57,044 nt of DNA from positions 1 to 57,044 of the forward strand of contig NZ_NBOC01000019.1 in assembly GCF_002104455.1 (NCBI RefSeq). The letters run 5' to 3'. Of this stretch, positions 6,681 to 15,474 are shown one piece after another. The notes beneath the pieces are model-generated. The model saw only the letters and a program-made list of their open reading frames with translations. It was not told the origin of the DNA and did no database searches. Position numbers and translations under genes: made by a program. This DNA comes from Colwellia chukchiensis. GTDB lineage: Bacteria > Pseudomonadota > Gammaproteobacteria > Enterobacterales > Alteromonadaceae. The number at the start of each line of letters is the position of its first letter. The stretch's first letter is position 1.

Positions 6681-8792
6681 CTACTCGATAATGCGCTTAA
6701 AAGGTGGCAGTGAGTTTAATAAGTCTTTACCGTAACGCTTGTTCACCACCCGACGGTCCATTAAGGTGATCACCCCGTAGTCTTTTTCGTTTCTAAGTAG
6801 TCGCCCGGTAGCTTGGATCAGCTTTTTTGAGGTTTCAGGTACTGAAATCGACATAAAGGGGTTGCCGCCTTTGGCGGTAATATATTCCGCTTGTGCTTCT
6901 TCAACCGGTGATGACGGTACGGAAAACGGTAACTTGGTGATTATAACGTTAGTCAGGTAATCGCCAGGTAAATCGAGTCCTTCTGAGAAGCTTTGGGTGC
7001 CAAAGATAATGCTCGCTTCGCCTTTATCGCAAAGCGCTTTGTGGCGCTCGATAATTTTTTGTCTTGATTGCTCGCCTTGCACCATAATACTGAGCGTTGA
7101 TTTTTCCCGCAGGGCAGTAACGACCTTGTCCATTTGCCAATAAGAAGAAAACAACACTAGCGTGGCCTTGCCGCGCTTTATTTGCTCGGGCAATTTGGCA
7201 ATTAGCTCATCGGTGAATTGATCGGCGCTAGGCTCGTATTGCATTTTCGGCACTATTAACTGGGCATTGTTTTGATAATCGAACGGCGAGTCTACTTTTT
7301 GATATTGGCTACCATCATCGGCTCTTAAACCGGCTTGGCGACGAAAATGATCAAAGGAATTTAGCGCTAAAATAGTGGCTGAGCATAACACAGCGCCTTC
7401 GCATTTAGACCACAGCATGTCTTCTAAGGTAAAACCCACTTCAATAGGTGAGCCGCTGATCAGGTAATCGCTACGCTTACCCTCGATTTGCTCTAGCCAG
7501 CGTGCCATTGGCGCGCCTTTTTCGCTATCGGTTTTGGCATACATTTGCCACAGCGCGTTAAAATTTTCTAAGCGTTGGATCATAAAGCCGGCTTCGGCTA
7601 GCATTGGCTCGGCTAAATACATTTGCGTGTCGCCATCTTTTACCGACTCCATCAGCATATTATAAAGCTTGTTTAAGTGCGCTAAACACTTCTTCGAACT
7701 GTCGCTTAAATCTTCCGCCCAGTTTTTTAATGACTGCGGAATAATACCGTTTTCAAAGCGATACAAGGGCGCTGCATTTTGTTTTTGAAACTGGCTAGTA
7801 TTATTACTTAATGGGAAATAAATACTGCGATTATTGTCGATTAAACTCAGTACTTTTTGCATATCGGTTAAAATATCTTGGCAATCATCGGCTAATTTTA
7901 TTGACGGCGATATGGCGCTGTTCGATTTTACTAACTTGGCAATTTTATCACCGGTTTCTTGTAACTTACCAAGCCAGTCAATGGCGCCCTTGATGGTAAG
8001 GCTGGCACTAGAATGGTCACGCGTAACCTTAGGAAGATGATGTGCTTCGTCAATGATGTAAAAGGTATCTTCTGGCGCTGACAATATTCGACCACCCCCT
8101 AGCTCTAAATTGGCTAGCAATAAACTGTGGTTTACTACAACGACATCAGCGGCTTCCATGGTTTCGCGGGCTTTATGAAAAGGGCAATGACTGTGCTCTG
8201 ATAAGTGCTTTAAACAGCTGTGTTTGTCGGCTTGAATTTGTTGCCAAATATGCGGGTTAACCGGCTCAGGCCAAGCGTCAATATCGCCAGGCCAACTATT
8301 GTCGGTTAATGCTTTGTGCATGTTATTTAAAGTGCGCATATCACTGGCTTGTGGTTTTTCAGCAAAAGTGAAGCCTGCTTGTGGGTTGTCATCATTACTG
8401 ACCGCCATCGCCAATTTTTGCCGGCAAACATAGCGTTGCCGGCCTTTGGCTAAGGTAAAGTTAAAGTCTAAACCACTGTGCTTTTTTAAAAACGGTAAGT
8501 CTTTATCTACTAGCTGCTCTTGTAGCGCTACAGTTGCGGTGGCAATACAAACTTTTTTATCACGGCTTAACGCCAATGGAATAGTGCCCAACGCATAGGC
8601 TAGCGATTTACCTGTACCGGTACCGGCTTCAATGGTGATAATTTTTCGCGTTTTGTCGTATTCACCCGCTAGCGTTTTGGCGATTTCGGCGATCAAAAAG
8701 GTTTGTTGTTTGCGGGGAGTGAAGTTCGTCAGGTTTTCACCAATTGCCTTGTAGGAGCTTCGTATAACTTGTTTGATTTTATCGCTTAACAT
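6681..8792 (-). CDS. dinG: ATP-dependent DNA helicase DinG
   Basis: The 703-residue protein matches E. coli DinG (716 residues) throughout. Walker A Ala-Gly-Thr-Gly-Thr-Gly-Lys-Ser is at 56-63, the DEAH box Asp-Glu-Ala-His-His at 248-252, and the C-terminal helicase motifs Gln-Ser-Phe-Ser-Glu-Gly-Leu-Asp and Gln-Ala-Thr-Gly-Arg-Leu-Leu-Arg are present. DinG is a 5'-3' XPD-like helicase that unwinds R-loops, D-loops and forks after damage. Of the four Cys ligands of its Fe-S cluster only three are evident (Cys123, Cys193, Cys203), and the one expected between the last two is missing in a His-rich stretch. The gene is divergent from polB, and a LexA box in the shared 83-bp gap predicts SOS control. 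Confidence 0.93.
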   Translation of the reverse strand: MLSDKIKQVIRSSYKAIGENLTNFTPRKQQTFLIAEIAKTLAGEYDKTRKIITIEAGTGTGKSLAYALGTIPLALSRDKKVCIATATVALQEQLVDKDLPFLKKHSGLDFNFTLAKGRQRYVCRQKLAMAVSNDDNPQAGFTFAEKPQASDMRTLNNMHKALTDNSWPGDIDAWPEPVNPHIWQQIQADKHSCLKHLSEHSHCPFHKARETMEAADVVVVNHSLLLANLELGGGRILSAPEDTFYIIDEAHHLPKVTRDHSSASLTIKGAIDWLGKLQETGDKIAKLVKSNSAISPSIKLADDCQDILTDMQKVLSLIDNNRSIYFPLSNNTSQFQKQNAAPLYRFENGIIPQSLKNWAEDLSDSSKKCLAHLNKLYNMLMESVKDGDTQMYLAEPMLAEAGFMIQRLENFNALWQMYAKTDSEKGAPMARWLEQIEGKRSDYLISGSPIEVGFTLEDMLWSKCEGAVLCSATILALNSFDHFRRQAGLRADDGSQYQKVDSPFDYQNNAQLIVPKMQYEPSADQFTDELIAKLPEQIKRGKATLVLFSSYWQMDKVVTALREKSTLSIMVQGEQSRQKIIERHKALCDKGEASIIFGTQSFSEGLDLPGDYLTNVIITKLPFSVPSSPVEEAQAEYITAKGGNPFMSISVPETSKKLIQATGRLLRNEKDYGVITLMDRRVVNKRYGKDLLNSLPPFKRIIE

Positions 8793-8833
8793 CGCGGCTG
8801 TGGTTTCCTATCGACAAAAGATGATTTACACTG

Positions 8834-8849
8834 CTGTATATATTAACAG
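8834..8849. promoter_or_regulatory. LexA (SOS) box shared by dinG and polB
   Basis: CTGTATATATTAACAG fits the gammaproteobacterial LexA consensus CTG-N10-CAG with an AT-rich centre. It lies 42 bp from the dinG start and 27 bp from the polB start, in the only gap between two genes that are both SOS-induced in E. coli. Confidence 0.85.
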
Positions 8850-8875
8850 TTTGTTGTCAGCAATTAGAACCATTA

Positions 8876-11335
8876 ATGCAATTTTCTCCTGAAAAAGTCA
8901 CAACTCATGCCGCACCCCTTATTGCTAATCGTGGGTTTTTATTGACTCGTAGCGCCAGAGATCGCAATGATCGCCTAGAAATTAGCTTGTGGTTAAAAAC
9001 GCCACAAGGGCCAGCACAGTTGCTTATTAACAATGAGCGAGCGGTATTTTTTGTTGAACAAACAAGCTTAGCGCATGCAAAATCGGTATTGGCACAACAG
9101 CAAGTTAACCTTGATGAGATTAAAGCCTTACCGCTTAAAACCTTTAAACAACGGCCTGTTTTTGCGCTGTATTTTTTAAGCTTACGAGAGTTTTATCAGG
9201 CCCGAGCAGCGCTACATAAACAGGGTATTAAGTGTTATGAAGACGATATTAGGCCGGATGATCGCTACTTGATGGAGCGTTTTATTACCGCCGATATTAC
9301 CTTTGCCGGTCAACAAGCTTGGTTAACACCTAAGTTTGCAGGAACATTTACTCGTTTTGAGCACGTTAAATGTAAACGCCTTGATAAGTCGCAGCAAACG
9401 GATATAAAACTTAGCACCGTGTCTTTAGATATTGAGTGTGCAATGTCAGGCGAGTTGTACTCTGTTGGTTTATATAGCGAAAATTGTCAGCAAGTGTTGA
9501 TGATAGCCAGTGCGACTGACATTGCTCGTGAGCAACAAGCTAACCCTGATGCTGATATTGATATTGTTTGGCAAGCAGATGAAAAACAATTGCTGTTAAG
9601 CTTACTAGCGTGGTTTCAAGCGCATGATCCCGATATTATTATCGGTTGGAATGTGATTAATTTTGATTTTAGCCTGTTGCAAAAACGTTTTGATTTATAC
9701 GGCTTAACGTTTGCTATTGGCCGCGATGCTCAAGCACCATACTGGCGTAAAAATAAAGCCAGTGAGCAGCAATTTATTGATATTAATGGCCGTGTGGTAC
9801 TCGACGGTATCGATTTGTTAAAAACGGCGACTTATAATTTTCCCAGTTTTTCATTAGATAATGTTGCCAATACCTTATTAGGCCTAGGCAAAAAAGTTAC
9901 CGATGTTGATAACCGTATCGCAGAAATTAACCATAACTTTCATCATGATAAAACTGCACTTGCGCGCTATAACCTAGAAGATTGTCGTTTAGTGTTACTG
10001 ATTTTTCAGCATACCCAACTATTAGAGTTTGCCATGTTACGCGCGCAATTAACTGGCTTAGCCATTGACCGCATTGGAGGCTCGGTGGCCGCTTTTACCA
10101 ACTTATACCTGCCTAAGTTACACCGCAGCGGCTATGTTGCCCCGAATATGGGCGATGGTGAGCAAGGCTTTGAGTCACCCGGTGGTTTTGTGATGGACTC
10201 AATTCCTGGGTTATATAAAAATGTCTTGGTGCTGGACTTTAAAAGCCTATACCCGAGTATTATTCGCAGTTTTAATATCGACCCTATGGGCTTGATAGAA
10301 GGTTTAAAGTCGCCAGATACGGCGATAGCGGGCTATGATGGTGCCTTATTTAGCAGAACAGCGCATTTTTTGCCTGCGATAATTACCGCGCTATGGCAAG
10401 AGCGTGATAAAGCAAAAGTTGAAAACAATGCCGCCTTGTCGCAAGCAATAAAAATTATAATGAATTCGTTTTATGGCATTTTAGGCTCAGCCGGCTGTCG
10501 TTTTTTTGATCCGCGCTTGTCAGGCTCAATTACTAAACGCAGTCACAGTATTTTAAAAACCACTAAAGTGTGGATTGAAGCCAAAGGTTATCGGGTAATT
10601 TATGGTGATACTGACTCAATATTTGTCCATATTGGCGATCAGCATAATGGGGCAAGTAGCAGGGCACTGGGTAAAGTGTTACAAGATGATATTAATCACA
10701 AGTGGCAGCAGTTGTTAAAAACGGACTATGGCATCGAGAGTGCGCTTGAGATTGAGTTTGAAACCCGTTTTAGTAAGTTCTTAATGCCCACCATACGCGG
10801 TCAAGATATTGGCACCAAAAAACGCTATGCAGGGTTGGTAGAAAAGGGCGGTGAACAACAATTAATTTTTAAAGGCCTAGAGAGTGTGCGCACCGACTGG
10901 ACTGAACTGGCGAAACAGTTTCAACGTACACTGTATTTAAAAATATTTAATGATGAGCCGGTTGCCGATTACATAAAAGCGGTAGTCGCAGATACCTTAG
11001 CGGGTAAACATGATCAGCTGCTGTATTATCGTAAACGCCTGCGCCGAAAACTTAGCGATTATGTTAAAAATGTGCCGCCCCATGTGAGGGCTGCGCGTTT
11101 AGCAGATGAAATTTATCAACAACAGGGCAAACCACAACGCTATCAAAATAAAGGCTGGATAGAGTATGTTATGACCACCAATGGCCCGCAGGCGAAAGGT
11201 TGTCAAAGCGCAGCCTTAGATTATCAGTTTTATATCGACCGACAGTTAATGGCGGTAGCAGATGCCATTTTACCTTTTATTAATAGCAGCTTTGATGAGA
11301 TCACCAATAGCCAAATGACGCTATTTGACCGTTAA
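8876..11335 (+). CDS. polB: DNA polymerase II
   Basis: The 819-residue family-B polymerase is slightly longer than E. coli Pol II (783). The proofreading domain has Asp-Ile-Glu (Exo I, 185-187), Gly-Trp-Asn-Val-Ile-Asn-Phe-Asp (Exo II) and Tyr-Asn-Leu-Glu-Asp (Exo III). The polymerase domain has motif A Asp-Phe-Lys-Ser-Leu-Tyr-Pro-Ser-Ile (from 454), motif B Lys-Ile-Ile-Met-Asn-Ser-Phe-Tyr-Gly (about 525) and motif C Tyr-Gly-Asp-Thr-Asp-Ser (576-581). All catalytic acids are present. Pol II restarts stalled forks and carries out damage bypass in the cytosol. No strong ribosome binding site precedes the ATG. The LexA box sits 27 bp upstream. Confidence 0.95.
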   Translation: MQFSPEKVTTHAAPLIANRGFLLTRSARDRNDRLEISLWLKTPQGPAQLLINNERAVFFVEQTSLAHAKSVLAQQQVNLDEIKALPLKTFKQRPVFALYFLSLREFYQARAALHKQGIKCYEDDIRPDDRYLMERFITADITFAGQQAWLTPKFAGTFTRFEHVKCKRLDKSQQTDIKLSTVSLDIECAMSGELYSVGLYSENCQQVLMIASATDIAREQQANPDADIDIVWQADEKQLLLSLLAWFQAHDPDIIIGWNVINFDFSLLQKRFDLYGLTFAIGRDAQAPYWRKNKASEQQFIDINGRVVLDGIDLLKTATYNFPSFSLDNVANTLLGLGKKVTDVDNRIAEINHNFHHDKTALARYNLEDCRLVLLIFQHTQLLEFAMLRAQLTGLAIDRIGGSVAAFTNLYLPKLHRSGYVAPNMGDGEQGFESPGGFVMDSIPGLYKNVLVLDFKSLYPSIIRSFNIDPMGLIEGLKSPDTAIAGYDGALFSRTAHFLPAIITALWQERDKAKVENNAALSQAIKIIMNSFYGILGSAGCRFFDPRLSGSITKRSHSILKTTKVWIEAKGYRVIYGDTDSIFVHIGDQHNGASSRALGKVLQDDINHKWQQLLKTDYGIESALEIEFETRFSKFLMPTIRGQDIGTKKRYAGLVEKGGEQQLIFKGLESVRTDWTELAKQFQRTLYLKIFNDEPVADYIKAVVADTLAGKHDQLLYYRKRLRRKLSDYVKNVPPHVRAARLADEIYQQQGKPQRYQNKGWIEYVMTTNGPQAKGCQSAALDYQFYIDRQLMAVADAILPFINSSFDEITNSQMTLFDR

Positions 11336-11393
11336 GCTAGTCGCGCCATTAATAGATAACAAGACTATGATATGACAAAATAAAACGTGCTTC

Positions 11394-11437
11394 TTGCTTG
11401 GATTCACGTTATAAATATTATAGATGGCTAGATAGCT
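11394..11437 (+). promoter_or_regulatory. Candidate metC promoter with tandem MetJ-like boxes
   Basis: TTGCTT (11394-11399) and TATTAT (11416-11421), 16 bp apart, make a fair sigma-70 promoter. Immediately downstream are two adjacent 8-mers, AGATGGCT (11422-11429) and AGATAGCT (11430-11437). MetJ binds tandem 8-bp boxes of consensus AGACGTCT; these match at 6 and 5 of 8 positions. The placement before metC supports the call, but the match is weak. Confidence 0.4.
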
Positions 11438-11500
11438 ATATTATTGTTAGATAAATACTCATTTGCCGACCTTGGCGTTAAGCGCGGAAAACAACTTGCT

Positions 11501-12685
11501 ATGAAAAAAGAAACAAAACTAATTAATGCCGGCCGAAAAAGCCAGTGGACACGCGGCGTGGTTAACCCGCCAGTTGAGCGAGCTTCAACTGTGGTATTTG
11601 ACTCGGTTAAAGAAATGAAGCATGCCACAGCAAATAAAACCAATCAGGTGTTGTTTTATGGTCGCCGCGGTACTTCCACCTCTTTTGCCTTTAGCGATGC
11701 CATGACCGCCCTTGAAGGGGGCGCAGGTTGTGCCATTTATCCGTCTGGCACTGCTGCGATCACCAATGCCATTTTAGCTTTTGTTAAAAGCGGTGATCAT
11801 ATTTTAATGGTTGATAACGCTTACGAGCCAACCCGAGATTATTGCGATAAAATACTGGCCAAGCTTGGCATTGAAACTAGCTATTATGATCCGTTAATTG
11901 GCGCTGGCATTGAGGCGTTAATTAAGCCAAATACCAAAGTGGTGTTTCTTGAAAGCCCGGGCTCTATCACTATGGAAGTACAAGATGTACCCGCGATAGC
12001 TGAAGTTGCGCATCGTCATCATTGTGTTGTGATGTTAGATAATACCTGGTCAGCTGGGGTTAATTTTCAACCCTTTGATTATGGCGTTGATATCTCAATT
12101 CAAGCGGCTACTAAATATATTGTTGGGCACTCAGATGTCATGCTTGGTACCGCAACGGCAACCAAGGCGTATTGGCCGCAGTTACGCGAAAGTAGCTATA
12201 TTATGGGGCAATGTACCTCACCTGATGACTTATATCTTGCTATGCGCGGCATCAGAACCTTAAACGTGCGCTTGCAGCAGCATCAAGCCAGTGCGCTTAA
12301 AATTGCTCATTGGTTGTCGACACGCCCAGAGGTAGAAACCGTATTACATCCTGCACTACCTTCATGTCCGGGACATGAATTTTTTCAGCGTGACTTTACC
12401 GGTGCCAATGGTTTGTTTTCTTTTGTGTTAAACCGTGGCAATAGCGCAGCCATCACGGCATTTTTAGATGGTATGTCGCACTTTAAAATGGGCTATTCGT
12501 GGGGCGGATTTGAAAGTTTGATCCTTGCCATTTCCAATGTGAATAGCATGCGCTCAGCAACGCAATGGCCATATCAGCACCCCTTGATCCGTTTGCATGT
12601 GGGCTTGGAAAATGTTGATGATTTGATTGCCGATTTAGAGCAAGGTTTTGCGCGCTTAAATCAAGCGCTTGCAGCGCAAAGCTAA
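11501..12685 (+). CDS. metC: Cystathionine beta-lyase
   Basis: With the start at 11501 the product is 394 residues, like E. coli MetC (395), and the N-terminus aligns (Lys-Leu-Ile-Asn-Ala-Gly-Arg). A longer frame from 11444 has no better ribosome binding site. MetC is a cytosolic PLP enzyme that cleaves cystathionine to homocysteine, pyruvate and ammonia in methionine synthesis. The PLP lysine is Lys205 in Ala-Ala-Thr-Lys-Tyr-Ile-Val-Gly-His-Ser-Asp. Tyr-Gly-Arg-Arg-Gly-Thr near 55 and Glu-Ser-Pro-Gly-Ser-Ile-Thr-Met-Glu are MetC-like rather than MetB-like. It stands alone and ends at a strong terminator. Confidence 0.92.
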   Translation: MKKETKLINAGRKSQWTRGVVNPPVERASTVVFDSVKEMKHATANKTNQVLFYGRRGTSTSFAFSDAMTALEGGAGCAIYPSGTAAITNAILAFVKSGDHILMVDNAYEPTRDYCDKILAKLGIETSYYDPLIGAGIEALIKPNTKVVFLESPGSITMEVQDVPAIAEVAHRHHCVVMLDNTWSAGVNFQPFDYGVDISIQAATKYIVGHSDVMLGTATATKAYWPQLRESSYIMGQCTSPDDLYLAMRGIRTLNVRLQQHQASALKIAHWLSTRPEVETVLHPALPSCPGHEFFQRDFTGANGLFSFVLNRGNSAAITAFLDGMSHFKMGYSWGGFESLILAISNVNSMRSATQWPYQHPLIRLHVGLENVDDLIADLEQGFARLNQALAAQS

Positions 12686-12760
12686 CAACCTCAGCGCTGG
12701 TTGTGACTCGCAGCTTGTTGTAAATAGATAACGTGAATAGCTGTTGTTATAAATTAAAAA

Positions 12761-12787
12761 AACGCCGAATGGGGATCATTCGGCGTT
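12761..12787. terminator. Bidirectional terminator, metC / alkaline phosphatase
   Basis: An 11-bp stem AACGCCGAATG/CATTCGGCGTT with a 5-base loop, preceded by an A-run and followed by TTGTTGTT, between two convergent genes. Confidence 0.85.
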
Positions 12788-12820
12788 GTTGTTAATGGCG
12801 CTATTCATGTACTGAAACTT

Positions 12821-14272
12821 TTACTCTTTACCGAGCAAGGAGAAAATTTTCTTGGCGATGTCAGTGTTATCTTGAAAGCCTTTAAATTGTTCGCTGCCTT
12901 TACCAAAAGCAAATACCGGCACGTCGATACCCGTATGTGTACCTGATGGGCTAATAGAACCCCAACCGGTATTGGTTTTATGGTCAATAATTTGTTTCAA
13001 TACATTATAAATAGATTGGTAAGGTCTCGGTTTTCTTTGCGCCTTTTTCTCATCTGCCGATAATGCTTGATATTGCTTAATGATATTGATATCTGCTAGT
13101 TTTGCTTTTGTTAACTTGTCCATATCCGCTTTGCTAATATCAAAGCTTAATAACTCACTAACTTTAGCTTGTGAAAACGCTTGAGTGCTAAGCTTTTTCG
13201 CTATAGCTTCGGGCGACATGGTCATGCTGCGCAAATATTCGGGTTTCCAAAGGTATTTACTGTTGATATTAGCGTCGCTGCGCGCGGTTTTTCTACCTAT
13301 GGATAAACCCCCTGTGCTGTGATCCGCGGTAACAACCACTAAGGTATCGGGGTTTTGCGTAACATAGTATTCAAGATATTCTAAGGTTTTTGCTAAATCG
13401 TCCATTTCAGTCATGGCGGCGGCGATATCGCGCGCATGACCACCGTAATCAATTTGGCTACCTTCAATTAACATAAAGTAACCTTGCGTATTTTCAAGCT
13501 GTTGGGTGGCAACTTTGGTCATCATCGACAGGCGATGCTTGTTACTATCGTCAAGTGCCCAAGGCAAGCCAGTATCAGCAAATAAACCCAATACCGGTTT
13601 ATTATTATCTAAGTTAGTTAATTGCTGATAGTTATCTATGTATTGAAAGCCTGACTGAACAAATTCATTCACTAAGTTTCTGTCGTCACGAATAAAGTAT
13701 TGCCAACCGCCACCTAAATATAAATCGGCTTTAATGCCATCATCGATATAGCTATCTGCGATGTCATTATAATTATAGCGATGCACATTATGGGCTAAAT
13801 AGGAGGCGGGTGTGGCGTGGTTGATTTGCAATGTCACCACAACACCGGTTTTTTTGCCGCTTTGTTTCGCATAAGCTAAAACGCTTTGTACAGGCTGACG
13901 ATGAATATCTAAGCCAATGGCGGCATTATAGGTTTTTACGCCGGTTGCCAACGCTGTGGCACTTGCTGCAGAGTCAGTAATATAACCAGATTCTGGCGCA
14001 GGGTGGGTACTGCTGCTACCAATAAAGTGACGATCAAAGACTGTTTGCTCTAATTCTGGGGTGGTAGGGTCGTCATGAAAATAACGATAGGCGCTGGTAT
14101 AAGCTGGCCCCATGCCATCGCCAACAACCATAATAATATTTTTGGGTAGCTGTGGTTTGTGTACATGGCTGGCAAAGTTTACCGTGTTATGACCCGCATG
14201 GAGCTGTGCTGAGCTGACGATGATCAAACTGGTGATTAATGTTGGTACAAAGCGCTTGAAATTTATTTTCAC
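12821..14272 (-). CDS. phoA: Secreted alkaline phosphatase
   Basis: The start is placed at a GTG with TAGG 7 bases upstream, giving 483 residues; the longer frame begins at a TTG with no site. A signal peptide covers about residues 1-26, ending Gln-Leu-His-Ala. The PhoA fold shows the metal-binding Val-Val-Gly-Asp-Gly-Met-Gly (Asp52) and the nucleophile in Thr-Asp-Ser-Ala-Ala-Ser-Ala-Thr-Ala (Ser101). Thr-Ala-Asp-His-Ser-Thr-Gly-Gly and Gly-Thr-His-Thr-Gly supply zinc ligands. It would hydrolyse phosphomonoesters in the periplasm or outside. It follows the EEP-domain gene by 15 bases in an operon headed by a TetR regulator, pointing to nucleotide dephosphorylation rather than only Pho-type phosphate hunger. 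Confidence 0.9.
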   Translation of the reverse strand: MKINFKRFVPTLITSLIIVSSAQLHAGHNTVNFASHVHKPQLPKNIIMVVGDGMGPAYTSAYRYFHDDPTTPELEQTVFDRHFIGSSSTHPAPESGYITDSAASATALATGVKTYNAAIGLDIHRQPVQSVLAYAKQSGKKTGVVVTLQINHATPASYLAHNVHRYNYNDIADSYIDDGIKADLYLGGGWQYFIRDDRNLVNEFVQSGFQYIDNYQQLTNLDNNKPVLGLFADTGLPWALDDSNKHRLSMMTKVATQQLENTQGYFMLIEGSQIDYGGHARDIAAAMTEMDDLAKTLEYLEYYVTQNPDTLVVVTADHSTGGLSIGRKTARSDANINSKYLWKPEYLRSMTMSPEAIAKKLSTQAFSQAKVSELLSFDISKADMDKLTKAKLADINIIKQYQALSADEKKAQRKPRPYQSIYNVLKQIIDHKTNTGWGSISPSGTHTGIDVPVFAFGKGSEQFKGFQDNTDIAKKIFSLLGKE

Positions 14273-14287
14273 TGTATTACCTATCAA

Positions 14288-15469
14288 TTATTGGCTAAAT
14301 GCCACATCGACCCAGACTAAACGATGATCGGAAGAGGCGGCACGGTCTTTTATGAGTTTATAGCTTTCTTCATTGCTGGTAGGCCAAAATATACCAGAAT
14401 TTAGGACGTTAAGCTGCTTTTTTGCCGGCAAAACATAGTCAGCTCGCAGGCCCCAGTATGCGGTGTGATATTGTGCATTGGGGTTGTCTGGTCGCTGCAT
14501 TTTACCCGCTATACTAAGCGGTTTGGGATCCAATACCCGTGGGTGGTTGAGTAAACCCTGGATGCCTGCTTTGATGGCGTCACCATCGACGGCATCAGCA
14601 TTTAAATCGCCTAATATGATAAATGCTTGGTCTTGGGATAAGCCGCCAAACTGCCGATTATCATCGTAAATATAGGCGCTTTTGCTTGGGGTTAAGTAAT
14701 CAATCCAAAAACGAATTTCATCGAAGTTGCGCTTACCATTACGATCTTCTGGTCCGTCAAATACCGGTGGCGTTGGATGACTTGCGAGAATGTGTAAGGT
14801 GTCGCCATTGATCGTTATGGGAATGTCCCAATGCGACTTCGACGAGAGGCGAAAATTTTGCCAAGCGTGCTCTGTATACCAAGGCTTTTGGTTTTCGGGA
14901 TCTATTGGTTTTAAGGCATTTGGCATATCACGCCACTTAAAGTGTTGAAATGTGCGTACTTTGTCATGGTTAATAGGATGTTTTGATAATAGTGTCATGG
15001 CAAAGTGCCCCGAAAAATGGCCATATCCATAGGCGTCGTTAGGTAAGGTGCCGGTGGTATTTTCTTGCTTGAGACTATAACCTGTCGCGACACCGGTATT
15101 AACTGGCCCTTGATAAAAGTAGGGGTAATTAATCGCTGCTTGGCCATTTTGACTTTTGGCTAAGTAGTGTTGTAAAAACTGTTTTAACGCTTGGTGCTGG
15201 TTGTCGTTGCCATCAAATTCATTCAGTAAAATAATATCAGGGTTTACTCGTTGAATAATTTCGGCAATATTTTTTATTTGTTGGTGGTTTGATCTTAGTG
15301 CTTGTGCTAACTCATGGCCACTAGGTTTGGTATTGGCAGGTAAATAGTTCAGTGCTTCCATACTGACATTAAAGGTTGCCACCCGTACGGTTGCTGCTTG
15401 GGTTGTAAACATGCCGATACTCGCGTAAATAAACAAGGATGCTATGAACACTTTTATGAATATATTCAT
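14288..15469 (-). CDS. Secreted endonuclease/exonuclease/phosphatase (EEP) domain protein
   Basis: A 393-residue protein with a signal peptide (residues 1-25, ending Thr-Gln-Ala-Ala) and one EEP (DNase I-like) domain. Family motifs are visible: Ala-Thr-Phe-Asn-Val near residue 31, the metal-binding Glu in Leu-Leu-Asn-Glu-Phe-Asp near 83, Gly-Asp-Leu-Asn-Ala near 291, and the catalytic Ser-Ser-Asp-His-Arg-Leu at the end. Such proteins cleave phosphodiesters in nucleic acids or other phosphate esters; substrate is unproven here. It begins 5 bases after the TetR gene and is followed by the phosphatase, so a stepwise nucleic-acid-to-nucleoside route outside the cytosol is plausible. Confidence 0.85.
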   Translation of the reverse strand: MNIFIKVFIASLFIYASIGMFTTQAATVRVATFNVSMEALNYLPANTKPSGHELAQALRSNHQQIKNIAEIIQRVNPDIILLNEFDGNDNQHQALKQFLQHYLAKSQNGQAAINYPYFYQGPVNTGVATGYSLKQENTTGTLPNDAYGYGHFSGHFAMTLLSKHPINHDKVRTFQHFKWRDMPNALKPIDPENQKPWYTEHAWQNFRLSSKSHWDIPITINGDTLHILASHPTPPVFDGPEDRNGKRNFDEIRFWIDYLTPSKSAYIYDDNRQFGGLSQDQAFIILGDLNADAVDGDAIKAGIQGLLNHPRVLDPKPLSIAGKMQRPDNPNAQYHTAYWGLRADYVLPAKKQLNVLNSGIFWPTSNEESYKLIKDRAASSDHRLVWVDVAFSQ

Positions 15470-15474
15470 TTTTA

